Assembly (NCBI GenBank): GCA_003565035.1
Contig: PXDP01000338.1
Location: 1-6,666, forward strand
Direction: 5' to 3'
DNA from: PVC group bacterium
GTDB lineage: Bacteria > Verrucomicrobiota > Kiritimatiellia > SS1-B-03-39 > UBA6053
Length of the DNA: 6,666 bases
Shown here: piece after piece, positions 6,612 through 6,666 of the stretch
Layout: each line of letters starts with the position of its first letter
Position numbering within the stretch: the stretch's first letter is position 1
Translations under genes and position numbers: made by a program
Notes under the pieces: generated by a model
Databases searched by the model: none
Told to the model about the DNA's origin: nothing
The model's input: only the letters and a program-made list of their open reading frames with translations

Positions 6612-6658
6612 TCTTCGGGGTGCCTTCCGGGGCTCGCCGAACCCACCCGTCGAACCCA
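6598..6658. repeat. Second inverted repeat with a flanking direct repeat at the window edge
   Basis: GGGTGGGGTTCGG (6598-6610) pairs with CCGAACCCACCC (6637-6648): 8 bp are perfect, then 4 more after one bulged G, around a 26-base loop. CGAACCCA occurs at 6638-6645 and again at 6651-6658, as direct repeats 13 bp apart. The left arm is shared with the fold-back ending at 6611, so the two structures are alternatives. The run continues to the end of the window, and its full extent cannot be seen. Confidence 0.5.
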
Positions 6659-6666
6659 TGCACCTT

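Noticed and set aside
6258..6666. CRISPR array or tRNA gene in the right-hand non-genic stretch
   Set aside because: There are no regularly spaced 25-40 bp repeats with unique spacers, and no cloverleaf with a T-loop GGTTC/GATTC in the right place. The GGTTCG-like strings belong to the inverted repeat at 6598-6648.

Overview
The window comes from a bacterial chromosome with a moderately high G+C content. It carries four complete or nearly complete genes with ordinary housekeeping or cell-maintenance roles, the end of a fifth gene at the left edge, and about 400 bp of non-genic, repeat-rich DNA at the right edge. The lineage cannot be fixed from sequence alone. A PVC-type bacterium (Verrucomicrobiota/Kiritimatiellota) would fit the general look of the proteins, but that is only an impression.

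Layout, left to right. (1) Positions 3-191, plus strand: the C-terminal end of an unidentified membrane protein. (2) Positions 60-1003, minus strand: folK (folate pathway pyrophosphokinase) followed by yidD (membrane-insertion factor). They are joined by a 4-bp GTGA overlap and so are probably translationally coupled. The yidD frame runs 132 bp into the opposite strand of the left-edge gene, which gives YidD an unusual hydrophilic tail. (3) Positions 1004-1104: a 101-bp divergent spacer that must hold the start signals for folK-yidD (left) and for a peptidase gene (right). (4) Positions 1105-3063, plus strand: a four-helix membrane M48 (HtpX-like) zinc metallopeptidase, with a proline-rich linker and a long C-terminal region containing TerB-like acidic segments. 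(5) Positions 3114-6257, minus strand: a 1047-residue SWIM/SNF2-family helicase-like ATPase, convergent with the peptidase. The gap between the two is 50 bp, and an 11-bp inverted repeat with nested smaller stems spans the junction. (6) Positions 6258-6666: no intact gene. This stretch holds the likely helicase promoter, a perfect 35-bp palindrome, a short remnant of an AAA/DUF4143-type ATPase C-terminus directly beside it, and two overlapping GC-rich fold-back structures that run toward the window edge.

The genes do not form one pathway. FolK and YidD are a small co-expressed pair; HtpX-like proteases and YidD both act on membrane-protein homeostasis, but the sequence does not show that they are linked. 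The most interesting material is the right-hand 300 bp, which looks like accessory or scarred DNA (palindrome, gene remnant, possible attC-like recombination site). No clear multi-gene novel system is visible in this window.
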